64,000 bases of DNA from positions 1-64,000 of the forward strand of contig JBFMFH010000026.1 of assembly GCA_040752275.1 (NCBI GenBank). Direction: 5' to 3'. Under the pieces are notes generated by a model. The model ran no database searches. It worked only from the letters and a program-made list of their open reading frames with translations, and was not told where the DNA came from. Positions within the stretch are counted from its first letter, which is position 1, and each line of letters starts with the position of its first letter. Shown here in pieces: positions 43,405 through 52,383 of the stretch. Origin of the DNA: JBFMFH01 sp040752275 (GTDB taxonomy: Bacteria; Acidobacteriota; Vicinamibacteria; Vicinamibacterales; JAKQTR01). The position numbers and the translations under genes were made by a program.

Positions 43405-46400
43405 ATGCCAACAATTGCGTACACCCTCCCCGACTTCCCTCTCGAGCGAGCAGTCAGCGCTGCCCGCGATATCTTCGGCCTGGTCGCCACGGCGTTCCTC
43501 CTCCCCGGCGAGCGCGATCAGAATTTCGCGCTAGTGACCGATTCAGGCGAGCGTTTCGTCCTGAAGATCGCCAACGCGGCCGACGATGACGCTGTGCTCG
43601 ACCTTCAGCACCAGGCATTGCGGCATCTTGAGTCCCGTGCGCCCGCGCTCGGACTCCCACGCGTGGTGCCGACGCTGGCGGGATCGCTGAGCGGCGAGCT
43701 CACCGGCCCACGGGGAACCCGTCACATTGTGAGGGTGCTGACGTGGGTGCCCGGGGAGGTGCTGGCGCGCTCGCAGCCCCATACGCCCGGGCTGCTGCGC
43801 GACCTGGGCCGGCTGCTCGGATGCGTGGACCGCGAGCTCGCGACATTCTCGCATCCGGCGGCGGCACGTGATCTGAAGTGGGATCCGCGACGCGTGCAGT
43901 GGGTGCCCGAGTACCTGCCGCACGTCGGGGATGGGCGGCAGCGGGTCATCGCGGAGCGGCTGTACGAGTGGGCATGTGGCGAACTCGACCGTCTCGGCCC
44001 CGCGCTGCCGCAGTCCATCATCTACAACGACGCGAACGACTACAACGTACTCGTCGACGGCCAGGACCCGTATGGGCCCAGGTCCGTGTCCGTGATCGAC
44101 TTCGGGGACATGGTCTACACCTGGACGGCGAACGACGCGGCAGTGGCCTGTGCGTACGCGATGCTGGACAAGCCGGACCCGCTCGCCGCCGCGGCGGCCA
44201 TCCTCGGCGGATACCACGAGCAGCGCGCCCTGGCTGACGTCGAAATCGAATCCGTGTTCCCGCTCGCCTGCTTGCGGATGGTCGTCAGCGTGGTCAACTC
44301 GGCCTTCCAGCGGCACGCCGACCCCGGACACGACTACCTCACGGTCAGTGAGCGGCCGGCCTGGACCTTCCTCGAACGCGCGTCGTCCATCCATCCCCGC
44401 CTCGCGCACTACGTGCTGCGCGACGCCTGCGGACTGGAGCCGTGCCTGGCAACGCCGGCCATCGTGCGCTGGCTGCGTTCACCCGGCGCACGGATCGGTC
44501 CATTGCTCGATCTGGGTACGTCAGGCGGTCGTTCCCGCGAACACGGGGCGGCAGGTGCCCTGGTCTTCGACCTGAGTGTGTCGAGCACCGAGGCGGGCAC
44601 TCCGGTCCTGTGGTCCGACGAAGCGGTGTTCACGCGCGACCTGTTCTGGCGGATCGCCAACGCAGGGGCATCGGTTGGCATCGGGCGCTACGACGAGGCT
44701 CGGGCCTTCTATGTCAGTGAGATCTTCCGGGCGGACGGCAACGATGGGCCGGAGTGGCGCACGGTGCATCTCGGCCTCGACCTGTTCGCGAAGGCCGGCA
44801 CTCCTGTCCTCGCACCCATGGATGGCGTGGTCCACAGCCTGGCCGACAATGCGAACCGCCTCGACTACGGCCCGACGATCATTCTCGAGCATCGGACCGG
44901 GGAGGGGTTGCCCTTCTACACGCTGTACGGCCACCTTGCTCGCGAGTCGCTGGGAGCTTGGAGACCAGGTGACGTCGTCGCCCGCGGATGCCGAGTTGCG
45001 ACCATCGGCGACGCGAGCGTCAACGGCGGTTGGCCTCCACACCTCCACATCCAGGTCATCGCTGATCTGCTCGACCGGCTTGGCGACTTCCCAGGCGTGG
45101 CGCGGCCTGGCGAGCGCGGCGTTTGGACGGGACTGTGTCCCGATCCGAACCTCGTTGCGCAGGTGCCGGCGCCGGTCCGAGCGTCCCAACCTGCCGCCGC
45201 CGGCGAGATTCTCGCGGGTCGGGCGGTCCGCCTCGGTCCGTCGTTGAGCGTGTCGTACAGGAAGCCGCTGCACATCGTGCGCGGGTGGATGCAGCACCTG
45301 TACGACGCCGACGGGCGGGCGTATCTTGATGCGGTCAACAACGTGGCACATGTCGGGCACTGCCATCCCCGCATCGTCGAGGCCGGCCAGCGGCAGATGG
45401 CGGTGCTGAACACCAACACCCGCTACCTGCACGAGCTCATCGTCCGGTACGCCGACCGTCTGTGTGCCACGCTGCCCGAGCCGCTACGCGTCTGCTTCTT
45501 CGTCAACTCCGGGAGCGAGGCCAACGAACTGGCACTCCGGATGGCCCGGACCTTCACGGGCAGCCGCGAGACCATCGTGGTCGACACGGGCTATCACGGC
45601 AACACCGGCGCCGTCGTCGAGATCAGTCCGTACAAGTTCGACGGGCCTGGCGGCACGGGGCCGGCGCCTCACGTGCACACGGTGCCGATGCCGGATCCGT
45701 ATCGCGGGGTCTACCGGGGAGCGGGTGCGGAGATTGGAGCGCGCTACGCGTCCCACGTTGCCGAGGCGGCCGACCGGATCAGCCGGGAAGGGCGGCGCGT
45801 GGGCGCCTTCATCGCCGAGTCCCTCCTGAGCTGCGGCGGCCAGATCGTGCTGCCCGAGGGCTATCTCGCTGGCGCGTACGAGGCCGTGAGGAGGCGCGGC
45901 GGCGTGTGTATTGCCGACGAGGTTCAGGTTGGCCTTGGGCGCGTTGGCTCCAGTTTCTGGGCGTTCGAAACCCAAGGCGTCGTCCCGGACGTCGTGACCA
46001 TCGGCAAGCCCATCGGGAATGGACACCCGCTCGCGGCCGTCATCACGACGCCCGAGATTGCCATGCGATTCGCGAACGGCATGGAATACTTCAACACCTT
46101 TGGCGGGAATCCCGTCTCCTGCGCCATCGGCATGGCGGTTCTGGGCGTGATCGCAGACGAGGGGCTGCAGGCCCGAGCCGCACGTGTGGGCGCGTACCTG
46201 CTCGGCCGGCTCCGCGAACTCAAGAAGCGGCATGCCGTCATCGGTGACGTCAGAGGGCTGGGACTGTTCGTGGGCATCGAGTTCGTCCGGGACCGCGATA
46301 CGCGGGAGCCGGCCGGCGACGAGGCGGGCGTGGCCGCCAACCGGATGCGCGATCGCGGCGTGCTAGTCAGCACCGACGGTCCGCGCCACAACGTGATCAA

Positions 46401-46497
46401 GATCAAACCACCGCTGGTGTTCACCGAGCGCGACGCTGACCTGCTCGCCGATACGCTCGATGCGGTACTCGGGGAGCGTTACTTCGCCGGCGGGTGA
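43405..46497 (+). CDS. Trifunctional fusion: APH-like kinase, M23 peptidase-like domain, class III aminotransferase/phospho-lyase
   Basis: A 1030-aa cytoplasmic protein. Residues about 1-330 are an aminoglycoside-phosphotransferase-fold kinase (catalytic YNDANDYNVL, D209; VIDFGDM). Residues about 440-560 are an M23 peptidase-like domain that keeps zinc ligands HLGLD (H455, D459) and HLH (near 545), though no signal peptide exists. Residues about 600-1030 are a class III PLP enzyme with DEVQVGLGR and K868 in TIGKPIGNG. Kinase plus phospho-lyase pairs act on hydroxylysine or phosphoethanolamine: the kinase phosphorylates an amino alcohol and the PLP enzyme eliminates phosphate and ammonia. Such a substrate is inferred here. 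The ATG at 43405 was chosen; an upstream GTG frame overlaps the dehydrogenase gene. Confidence 0.9.
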   Translation: MPTIAYTLPDFPLERAVSAARDIFGLVATAFLLPGERDQNFALVTDSGERFVLKIANAADDDAVLDLQHQALRHLESRAPALGLPRVVPTLAGSLSGELTGPRGTRHIVRVLTWVPGEVLARSQPHTPGLLRDLGRLLGCVDRELATFSHPAAARDLKWDPRRVQWVPEYLPHVGDGRQRVIAERLYEWACGELDRLGPALPQSIIYNDANDYNVLVDGQDPYGPRSVSVIDFGDMVYTWTANDAAVACAYAMLDKPDPLAAAAAILGGYHEQRALADVEIESVFPLACLRMVVSVVNSAFQRHADPGHDYLTVSERPAWTFLERASSIHPRLAHYVLRDACGLEPCLATPAIVRWLRSPGARIGPLLDLGTSGGRSREHGAAGALVFDLSVSSTEAGTPVLWSDEAVFTRDLFWRIANAGASVGIGRYDEARAFYVSEIFRADGNDGPEWRTVHLGLDLFAKAGTPVLAPMDGVVHSLADNANRLDYGPTIILEHRTGEGLPFYTLYGHLARESLGAWRPGDVVARGCRVATIGDASVNGGWPPHLHIQVIADLLDRLGDFPGVARPGERGVWTGLCPDPNLVAQVPAPVRASQPAAAGEILAGRAVRLGPSLSVSYRKPLHIVRGWMQHLYDADGRAYLDAVNNVAHVGHCHPRIVEAGQRQMAVLNTNTRYLHELIVRYADRLCATLPEPLRVCFFVNSGSEANELALRMARTFTGSRETIVVDTGYHGNTGAVVEISPYKFDGPGGTGPAPHVHTVPMPDPYRGVYRGAGAEIGARYASHVAEAADRISREGRRVGAFIAESLLSCGGQIVLPEGYLAGAYEAVRRRGGVCIADEVQVGLGRVGSSFWAFETQGVVPDVVTIGKPIGNGHPLAAVITTPEIAMRFANGMEYFNTFGGNPVSCAIGMAVLGVIADEGLQARAARVGAYLLGRLRELKKRHAVIGDVRGLGLFVGIEFVRDRDTREPAGDEAGVAANRMRDRGVLVSTDGPRHNVIKIKPPLVFTERDADLLADTLDAVLGERYFAGG

Positions 46498-46706
46498 GCG
46501 GCGGCACGGCTGCGACACGGCCCATTGACCGGGCTACGCCAGGGTGGTGTACTCGCCAGGATCGGGGACCGAGGACCGGAGATCAGTTCTCGATGTCCCC
46601 AGTCCCCATTCGTGGTCCTCCGTACGGCGCGGTCAGCCTGGCGCGCCGCGGCCTGCGGCCGGAGTGGACGGGGCGGTGATGCCGAGCGGGTGGCGCCGGA
46701 CGGGCG

Positions 46707-46816
46707 CCCGCCGCGGCCTGCAGCCGGAGGAGACAGGGGACTCCGGGATGACTCCGGGAGGACTCCGGGATGAGACCCGCTCTAGAGCGGGGGTGTTCGG
46801 CAGGATCACAGACGAG
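46707..46816 (-). repeat. 110-bp inverted repeat, right copy
   Basis: Reverse complement of 42045-42154 with three mismatches. It ends 16 bp before the gpmA start, leaving only the ribosome binding site between. The 210 bp between the fusion gene and this copy (46498-46706) hold no gene, only GC-rich imperfect repeats such as CCGCGGCCTGC, present twice. Confidence 0.92.
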
Positions 46817-46832
46817 GCTTGGAGTTTCGCTC

Positions 46833-47600
46833 ATGAGGATACTCGTGCTGCTGCGTCACGGGGAGAGCACCTGGAACAAGGAGAATCGGTTCACCGGGTG
46901 GACCGACGTGGATTTGAGTGAGAGGGGCGTGCGCGAGGCTAGGTCGGCCGGCCGCGTGCTGCGGGAGAAGGGCTTTGTCTTCGACGTCGCCTACACGTCG
47001 GTCCTCAAGCGGGCGATCAAGACCTTGTGGCTGGCCCTCGAAGAGCTCGATCAGATGTGGATCCCCGTCCACAACAGTTGGCGCCTGAACGAACGTCACT
47101 ACGGCGCGCTCCAGGGCCTCAACAAGCGAGAAACCGCCGAGCGCCACGGCATGGAACTGACGCACACGTGGCGCCGCAGCTACGACGTGCCGCCGCCGGC
47201 CCTCACCGAGGACGACCCGCGGCATCCGCGCCACGACCCACGCTATGCGTCCCTCATGCCCGCCGAGTTGCCCTTGACCGAATGCCTTAAGGACACTGTG
47301 ACCCGCTTCCTGCCGTACTGGCGCGACACGATCGCGCCGGCGGTTCGCGACGGTCGCCGCGTCCTCATTGCCGCCCATGGCAACAGCCTGCGGGCGCTTG
47401 TCAAGTTCCTCGACAACGTCTCAGACGACGACATCGTCGGGCTCAACATCCCCACCGGGATTCCGCTCGTCTACGAGTTGAACGACGATCTGACGCCCGT
47501 CCGACACGACTATCTCGGAGACGAAGACACAGTGAAAGCCGCGATGGCGGCGGTGGCGTCACAGCTTGGGTGTGCGAGGGCGCCTGAGCGACAAACCTGA
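46833..47600 (+). CDS. gpmA: 2,3-bisphosphoglycerate-dependent phosphoglycerate mutase
   Basis: A 255-aa glycolytic enzyme interconverting 3- and 2-phosphoglycerate. The phosphohistidine motif LLRHGESTWN has H9. NERHYGALQGLNK carries the catalytic Glu and substrate-binding residues, and the second His is in IAAHGNS. The ATG at 46833 has GGAG eight bases upstream. The promoter must lie in or across the right inverted repeat. The 79 bp after the stop show nothing recognisable. Confidence 0.96.
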   Translation: MRILVLLRHGESTWNKENRFTGWTDVDLSERGVREARSAGRVLREKGFVFDVAYTSVLKRAIKTLWLALEELDQMWIPVHNSWRLNERHYGALQGLNKRETAERHGMELTHTWRRSYDVPPPALTEDDPRHPRHDPRYASLMPAELPLTECLKDTVTRFLPYWRDTIAPAVRDGRRVLIAAHGNSLRALVKFLDNVSDDDIVGLNIPTGIPLVYELNDDLTPVRHDYLGDEDTVKAAMAAVASQLGCARAPERQT

Positions 47601-47679
47601 TGATCGTGCGCTCATCGGGTACTGACACTATATCCACCGCTCCACGCAAGTGATAGCGTGACGGGCCGCGCTGCGACCC

Positions 47680-49653
47680 ATGCGGTTTGCCTGCCCCGTA
47701 TGGCTTCGTGCAGCGGCGGCGTACGCGGTGCTCACCATCGCGTTTGCGTGGCCCCTGCCTGTACACCTGGGTGATCGGCTGACCGGTCAGGTCTCGGGAG
47801 ATACTGGTGTCTACGTCTGGAACCTGTGGTCGTTCCAGCATGAGCTGTCGAGAGGCGAATCGCCGTTCTTCTCCACCGCGCTCCTGACACCGTCGCCTCG
47901 GGTCGACCTCAGCCTGCACAACTACACCCCTGTCCTCAATCTCGTCGCCCTTCCGCTGCTGGCGGTCGTCACTCTCGTCACGGCGTTCAACCTCGTCTAC
48001 CTCCTGACAGCGGTGTTCGCGGCGTTCAGCGCCTTTGCGCTCGTCCGACGGCTCGTGTCAGATGCATGGGTCGCGTGGCTGGCCGGCGCGGCATTCGCGT
48101 TCAGCCCGTTTTTCGTGGCGCGCAGCACCGGCCACTTCAGTCTCGTCGCGGTCGCGCCGCTGCCGCTCTTCGTGCTGGCCCTGATTCGGCTGGAGGAGAC
48201 CCGTCAGACGCGATGGGCGGTCGGCGCGGGCGGTCTGCTCGCGGTGGCGCTCTACTCCGATCCGTACTACGCCGTCTACTGCCTGATGCTGGCCGCGACG
48301 CTGGCCCTGGCCCGCGTGGCGCGCGTCGCGTGGCGACCCTCGCGGCTCCAGCCCTGGGTCGGCTACGTGGTGGACGGCGCGGCTGTCGGCGTGGGCGCGC
48401 TGGCCGTCAGCATCGTGCTGACGGGTGGGTACACCCTGCAGGTGGGGCCGCTCCGCGTCGGGCTGAATACGCTGTACACGCCGATGCTGGTGCTGGTGCT
48501 CATCGCGTTGGTCAGGGCCTGGCTCACCCTCGGACCGCGTGTCGCGCTCCGGTTCGATGCGAGCCAGTTGCTGAGGCTGCGGGTCGCCATCGGCATCGCC
48601 GTCACCGCAGCCCTCGTCGCCTCGCCGTGGCTCTACGCCCTCGGGCACCGCCTGGCCGAGGGCGGCAATGTCAGCGAGCGGATCTTCTGGCGGACCAGCC
48701 CGCGCGGCCTCGACCTGTTGTCGGTCGTGATCCCCGGCCCGATGCACCCGCTCGGCCGCGACCTCTTCGCTGGCTGGTTCGCAGGCCAGCCCGGTCTCGC
48801 CATCGAGAACGTGGCGTCGCTCCCGCTCGTGGTCCTGGGCGTCATCGTGGTGGCGTTCTGGCGGTACCGGGCGCGGGCACCGGTCTTCTGGTGGGTGGTG
48901 ACCGTCGGCTCGGTCCTGCTGTCGTTGGGCCCCTTCATCCACATCGGCGGCGTCAACAGCTATGTTCCAGGCCCGTGGGCGTTCCTGCGGTACGTGCCCT
49001 TCGTGTCGAGCGCCCGGATGCCGACCCGCTTTGCGGCGGTCACGGCGCTCGGCCTCGCGGTGCTGTTCGCCTACGCCCTGTCGCACGTGGCCGGCGCACA
49101 CCAGCGCCGGCGCCGGCTACTGCTGGGCGCCACGTCGGCGCTGCTGCTCTTCGAGCTGCTGCCGGCCCCGCGCGTCCTGTACTCGGCGAAGGTCCCCGCC
49201 GTCTACCAGATCATCGCCGCCGACACCCGCGACGTCGCGGTCATGAACCTGCCCCTGGGCATGCGCGACGGCGTGCGCAGCTACGGCAGCTACAACACGG
49301 CTCGGCAGTTCTACCAGGCGTTCCACCGCAAGCGCATCGTCGGCGGTTACATCTCGAGGCTGCCGGCGTCGCTCGTCGAACGGCAGCGGCGGTTCCCGGT
49401 CATCACGACGCTGCTGGCGCTCAGCGAAGGCCAGGATGTCGAGTCCGTTCCCTTTGCCCAGACGCTGGGGGACGGCGACCGGTTCGTCGAACGCGCCCGC
49501 CTCGGCTATGTCGTCGTGAATCGCCAGCGGACCCCTCCGGCCGCCCTCGAGTACGCCAGGCGCGCGCTCCAGCTCGAACCCGTCGCCGAGAGCGACGGGC
49601 TCGCCCTGTACCGTCCGCGACCTGGTCCGTCGGGTCAGCCCCCGGACCGCTGA
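47680..49653 (+). CDS. Large polytopic membrane protein, GT-C glycosyltransferase-like
   Basis: A 657-aa protein with about ten to twelve hydrophobic segments and a C-terminal soluble part of about 150 residues. The first periplasmic loop has an acidic GDTGVYVWN segment, typical of GT-C enzymes that use polyprenyl-phosphate sugars, and a later loop has the SSARMPTRF segment. No clear family name. Probable role in envelope glycan or protein glycosylation. It stands alone between gpmA and the 49878 gene. Confidence 0.8.
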   Translation: MRFACPVWLRAAAAYAVLTIAFAWPLPVHLGDRLTGQVSGDTGVYVWNLWSFQHELSRGESPFFSTALLTPSPRVDLSLHNYTPVLNLVALPLLAVVTLVTAFNLVYLLTAVFAAFSAFALVRRLVSDAWVAWLAGAAFAFSPFFVARSTGHFSLVAVAPLPLFVLALIRLEETRQTRWAVGAGGLLAVALYSDPYYAVYCLMLAATLALARVARVAWRPSRLQPWVGYVVDGAAVGVGALAVSIVLTGGYTLQVGPLRVGLNTLYTPMLVLVLIALVRAWLTLGPRVALRFDASQLLRLRVAIGIAVTAALVASPWLYALGHRLAEGGNVSERIFWRTSPRGLDLLSVVIPGPMHPLGRDLFAGWFAGQPGLAIENVASLPLVVLGVIVVAFWRYRARAPVFWWVVTVGSVLLSLGPFIHIGGVNSYVPGPWAFLRYVPFVSSARMPTRFAAVTALGLAVLFAYALSHVAGAHQRRRRLLLGATSALLLFELLPAPRVLYSAKVPAVYQIIAADTRDVAVMNLPLGMRDGVRSYGSYNTARQFYQAFHRKRIVGGYISRLPASLVERQRRFPVITTLLALSEGQDVESVPFAQTLGDGDRFVERARLGYVVVNRQRTPPAALEYARRALQLEPVAESDGLALYRPRPGPSGQPPDR

Positions 49654-49750
49654 CGCAGCCCGCTGCCGGGGCCCGAGGTCTCTTCTCCTCCCCTGTCGAA
49701 CCGCGCGGGCTTCCTCGTCGTATCTACGAAGTGCGGCCCAGCCGTAGCCG

Positions 49751-49778
49751 TTGAGTCCTTCGAATGCGCGAGTATGGT
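49751..49778 (+). promoter_or_regulatory. Possible promoter for the secreted-protein/Omp85 pair
   Basis: TTGAGT at 49751-49756 and TATGGT at 49773-49778 with a 16-bp spacer, about 95 bp before the next start. The rest of the 224-bp gap (49654-49877) shows nothing else. Hexamer match only. Confidence 0.3.
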
Positions 49779-49877
49779 ACCGTGCGTGCGCCCTCAGGAC
49801 TCGGTGCTGAGCGAGCGGGAAGGTCCAGACGCGCGAATGCTATACGTCGCCGAAGGTGCGAGTCGAAGCACTGAGGT

Positions 49878-50906
49878 GTGCCCGTGCGAAAGCGCCAGCT
49901 TCCGAAGGTCGCCAGCGTCCTCCTGGTGACCATTGCCACCGCCGTCGCTCTGCTCCAGGCCCAGACTCCAGCCGGCGGTCAGAGCGACCTCGACCAGCTG
50001 ATGGCCGCGGCCCTGAAGAACCGCGACGACTCGTGGCTGCGCCTGCATGACTACGTCCTCGACGAGCGGGAAACGTTCGAGATCCTCGGGGGCGACCGCA
50101 TTCCCCTCCACGGCCTCCGGCGCGAGTATTCGTGGTCGGTGCGCGAGGGGTACCTCGTGAGAAGGCCGATGCGGTCCAACGGCGTGGCCATCCCGCCCGA
50201 TGAGCAGCTCCGTTACGAGGACGAGTGGCTGCAGGAAGAGAAGACCCGCGAGAAGCGGCACCGGGAACGGGAGGCGAAGAAGGCCCAGGATCAGGTCGAC
50301 GCGCCCGTGGGGGTCGATGACGTGGTACGCCAGGATGCCCGATCGCGCTTCATGTCCGAAGCATACTTCATGAGGTTTCCGTTCGAGGCCGGCAACTACT
50401 ATCTCGTCGGGCGTGAGGAGCTCGAAGGACGGCCCGTACTGAAGGTCGAGTACTACCCGACGCGTATGTTCTCGGATAGCAAGCGGGACGACCGGCGCGA
50501 CGACGCCGACCCGGCGCAGCCGCCCACGAAACGGGACCAGGAGCGCCGGCGAGAACGGGAGCGGGAGCAGGAACTCGAAGACCGCATCGAGCGATCGATG
50601 AACAAGGTCACACTCATCACGCTCTGGGTCGACCCCGAGGAAAGGCAGATCGTCCGCTTCCTCTTCGACAACGCCGACTGGGGATTTCTCCCGTACCGCC
50701 AGATCGCCCGCGTAGACGACGTCCAGGCCGAAATGACGATGGGACGGTATTTCGACGGCGTGTGGCTCCCGAAGGGAATTCGGGGAACTGGCGCGGCCAC
50801 GCTCGCCACGGGCACGTTCCGCTTCACCTACACGCGTGAGTTCTACGACTATCGGATGGGCGAAGTGCGCGCGAGGATCAGGGCCTATGTACCCAAGATG
50901 CCGTAG
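49878..50906 (+). CDS. Secreted protein of unknown function
   Basis: A 342-aa protein with an N-terminal signal peptide (basic MPVRKRQ, hydrophobic VASVLLVTIATAVALL, cleavage near LQAQ). The middle has two highly charged stretches rich in Arg, Glu and Asp (about 120-140 and 195-235), probably helical. The beta-rich rest, with YYLVGREELEGRPVLKVEYY, resembles LolA-like or DUF-type outer-membrane sorting proteins, a weak likeness. It overlaps the Omp85 gene by 20 bases, suggesting a shared envelope role. GTG 49878 is used; GTG 49884 is nearly as good. Confidence 0.8.
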   Translation: MPVRKRQLPKVASVLLVTIATAVALLQAQTPAGGQSDLDQLMAAALKNRDDSWLRLHDYVLDERETFEILGGDRIPLHGLRREYSWSVREGYLVRRPMRSNGVAIPPDEQLRYEDEWLQEEKTREKRHREREAKKAQDQVDAPVGVDDVVRQDARSRFMSEAYFMRFPFEAGNYYLVGREELEGRPVLKVEYYPTRMFSDSKRDDRRDDADPAQPPTKRDQERRREREREQELEDRIERSMNKVTLITLWVDPEERQIVRFLFDNADWGFLPYRQIARVDDVQAEMTMGRYFDGVWLPKGIRGTGAATLATGTFRFTYTREFYDYRMGEVRARIRAYVPKMP

Positions 50907-52161
50907 CGCCGCGCTGCTCGCGGCGGTCGTGGTTGGCGTGCTGATGGCCGCCGCGGCAGGAGCGCAGGAGCCGGCGATCCAGGCCGAGCACCTCGCGTCC
51001 ATCCGCGTCCACGGCAACTACGCGACGCCAGACAACGTGGTGTTGAGCCTAGCCGCGCTCACGGTCGGCCAGGCGCTCACGCCAGAGTCGACCGCCGAGG
51101 CCCGGCAGCGTCTCGACGCGAGCGGGCGTTTCGAGGGAGTCGAGATCCGGAAGCGCTATCAGTCGCTGTCGGATCCGACAGCGGTCGCCCTCGTCATCGT
51201 CGTGCGGGAACGGGAGGGCGCAACACCGGATGATCCCCAGCCGGGTCCCCTGCGCCGGTTCACCGGCCGCCTGATGTTCCTGCCGATCCTGACCTTCGAA
51301 GACGGCTACGGCTTCACCTATGGCGGGCGCGTGACCGTCGCCAACGCCATCGGCAAGGGGTTCCGTCTCACCGCTCCTCTGACGTGGGGAGGGATCAGAC
51401 AGGCGGCCATCGAGGCCGATCGGCCCTTTGCCACGGGCCTCATCAGCCGCGTCCGGTTCGGCGCCTACATCCACCAACGCGAGAACCCTCACTACGAGGT
51501 CGACGACCAGCGGCGTCAGGCGTGGTTCGAGATCGCGGCCGTCCCGGTCCGGTTCGTCCAGCTCGGGGCAAGCACGTCAGTCGCGTTGATTCGCTACGGC
51601 GACGCCGACGACCGGCTCGCCACCATCGGCGCAAGCCTCGCGCTGGACACCCGCCAGAATGCGTCGTTTCCGCGAAACGCCCTGTTCGCGCGCGTGGCTT
51701 GGACCGCGCTTCGAGTCGAGGGGCTGGACACGGTCAACCGCGTGGAACCCGACGTCCAAGCGTACGTGGGCCTCATCAGGAGCAGCATCCTCGTGCTTCG
51801 TGCCCAGGGCAGCCTCGTGGACCGGGCGATCCCGCCCTACGAGCAGGCATTGCTGGGAGGCACGTCGTCACTGCGCGGGTTCCGGACCGGGTACCGCGCC
51901 GCGGACAACGTGCTCGCCGGCACCGTCGAGCTTCGCATTCCCCTCAACTCGCCCATGCGGTTCGCCAACACGGGCCTCCGCGTCTTCGCCGACACGGGCA
52001 CCACCTGGAACCGTGGCGAGCACCTCAAGGACTCCCGGGCGGACACGGGTGTGGGCGTCGGCTGGTTCGCCATCGCCCCGCTGTTCCAGTTCGGCATCGA
52101 CGTGGCCCACGGTCTCGACGCCGGCACCCGCGCGCACGTGACGTTCGGCATCAGGTTCTAG
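50887..52161 (+). CDS. Omp85/BamA-family outer membrane protein with one POTRA-like domain
   Basis: A 424-aa protein. The signal peptide ends near AAAAGAQ. Residues about 30-105 form one POTRA-like domain (ASIRVHGNYATPDNVV, ending VVREREG). The rest is a 16-strand-type barrel with the conserved LLGGTSSLRGFRTG in the L6 loop and a terminal Phe (GIRF). Too short for BamA, so more like a small Omp85 such as a TamA-like or patatin-associated form. The TAG stop codon belongs to the CTAG end of repeat copy B. Confidence 0.9.
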   Translation: MYPRCRSAALLAAVVVGVLMAAAAGAQEPAIQAEHLASIRVHGNYATPDNVVLSLAALTVGQALTPESTAEARQRLDASGRFEGVEIRKRYQSLSDPTAVALVIVVREREGATPDDPQPGPLRRFTGRLMFLPILTFEDGYGFTYGGRVTVANAIGKGFRLTAPLTWGGIRQAAIEADRPFATGLISRVRFGAYIHQRENPHYEVDDQRRQAWFEIAAVPVRFVQLGASTSVALIRYGDADDRLATIGASLALDTRQNASFPRNALFARVAWTALRVEGLDTVNRVEPDVQAYVGLIRSSILVLRAQGSLVDRAIPPYEQALLGGTSSLRGFRTGYRAADNVLAGTVELRIPLNSPMRFANTGLRVFADTGTTWNRGEHLKDSRADTGVGVGWFAIAPLFQFGIDVAHGLDAGTRAHVTFGIRF

Positions 52162-52328
52162 CGAGGCTGCGCCTCAGACCGCCGAGGCGTGTGGGGGCGG
52201 CTCCGCCTCGCTAGATCACAGTGTTGGTTTTGCCCCGCCTGCGGCGGGGCGTAGACGTCTTGAAGGCCGGAGCGAAACTTGACTCATCTGCAACGGATCT
52301 GGGCCTTCAAGACGTCTAGCGAGGCTGC
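52158..52328 (+). repeat. CTAG-bounded dispersed repeat, copy B
   Basis: A 57-bp unit at 52158-52214 begins and ends in CTAG. Next come GCCCCGCC-TGC-GGCGGGGC at about 52232-52250 and the GACGTCTTGAAGGCC inverted pair enclosing CTTGACTCATCTGC. A second unit starts at 52316 and breaks off after about 13 bp. The first CTAG supplies the Omp85 stop codon. It occupies most of the 222-bp gap before the Dus gene. Confidence 0.9.
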
Positions 52329-52383
52329 TTGGCTTCCACTTTTGCGCTGGAAGAGGGAGCCTGGCTCCTTCTACAGTGGAGCG

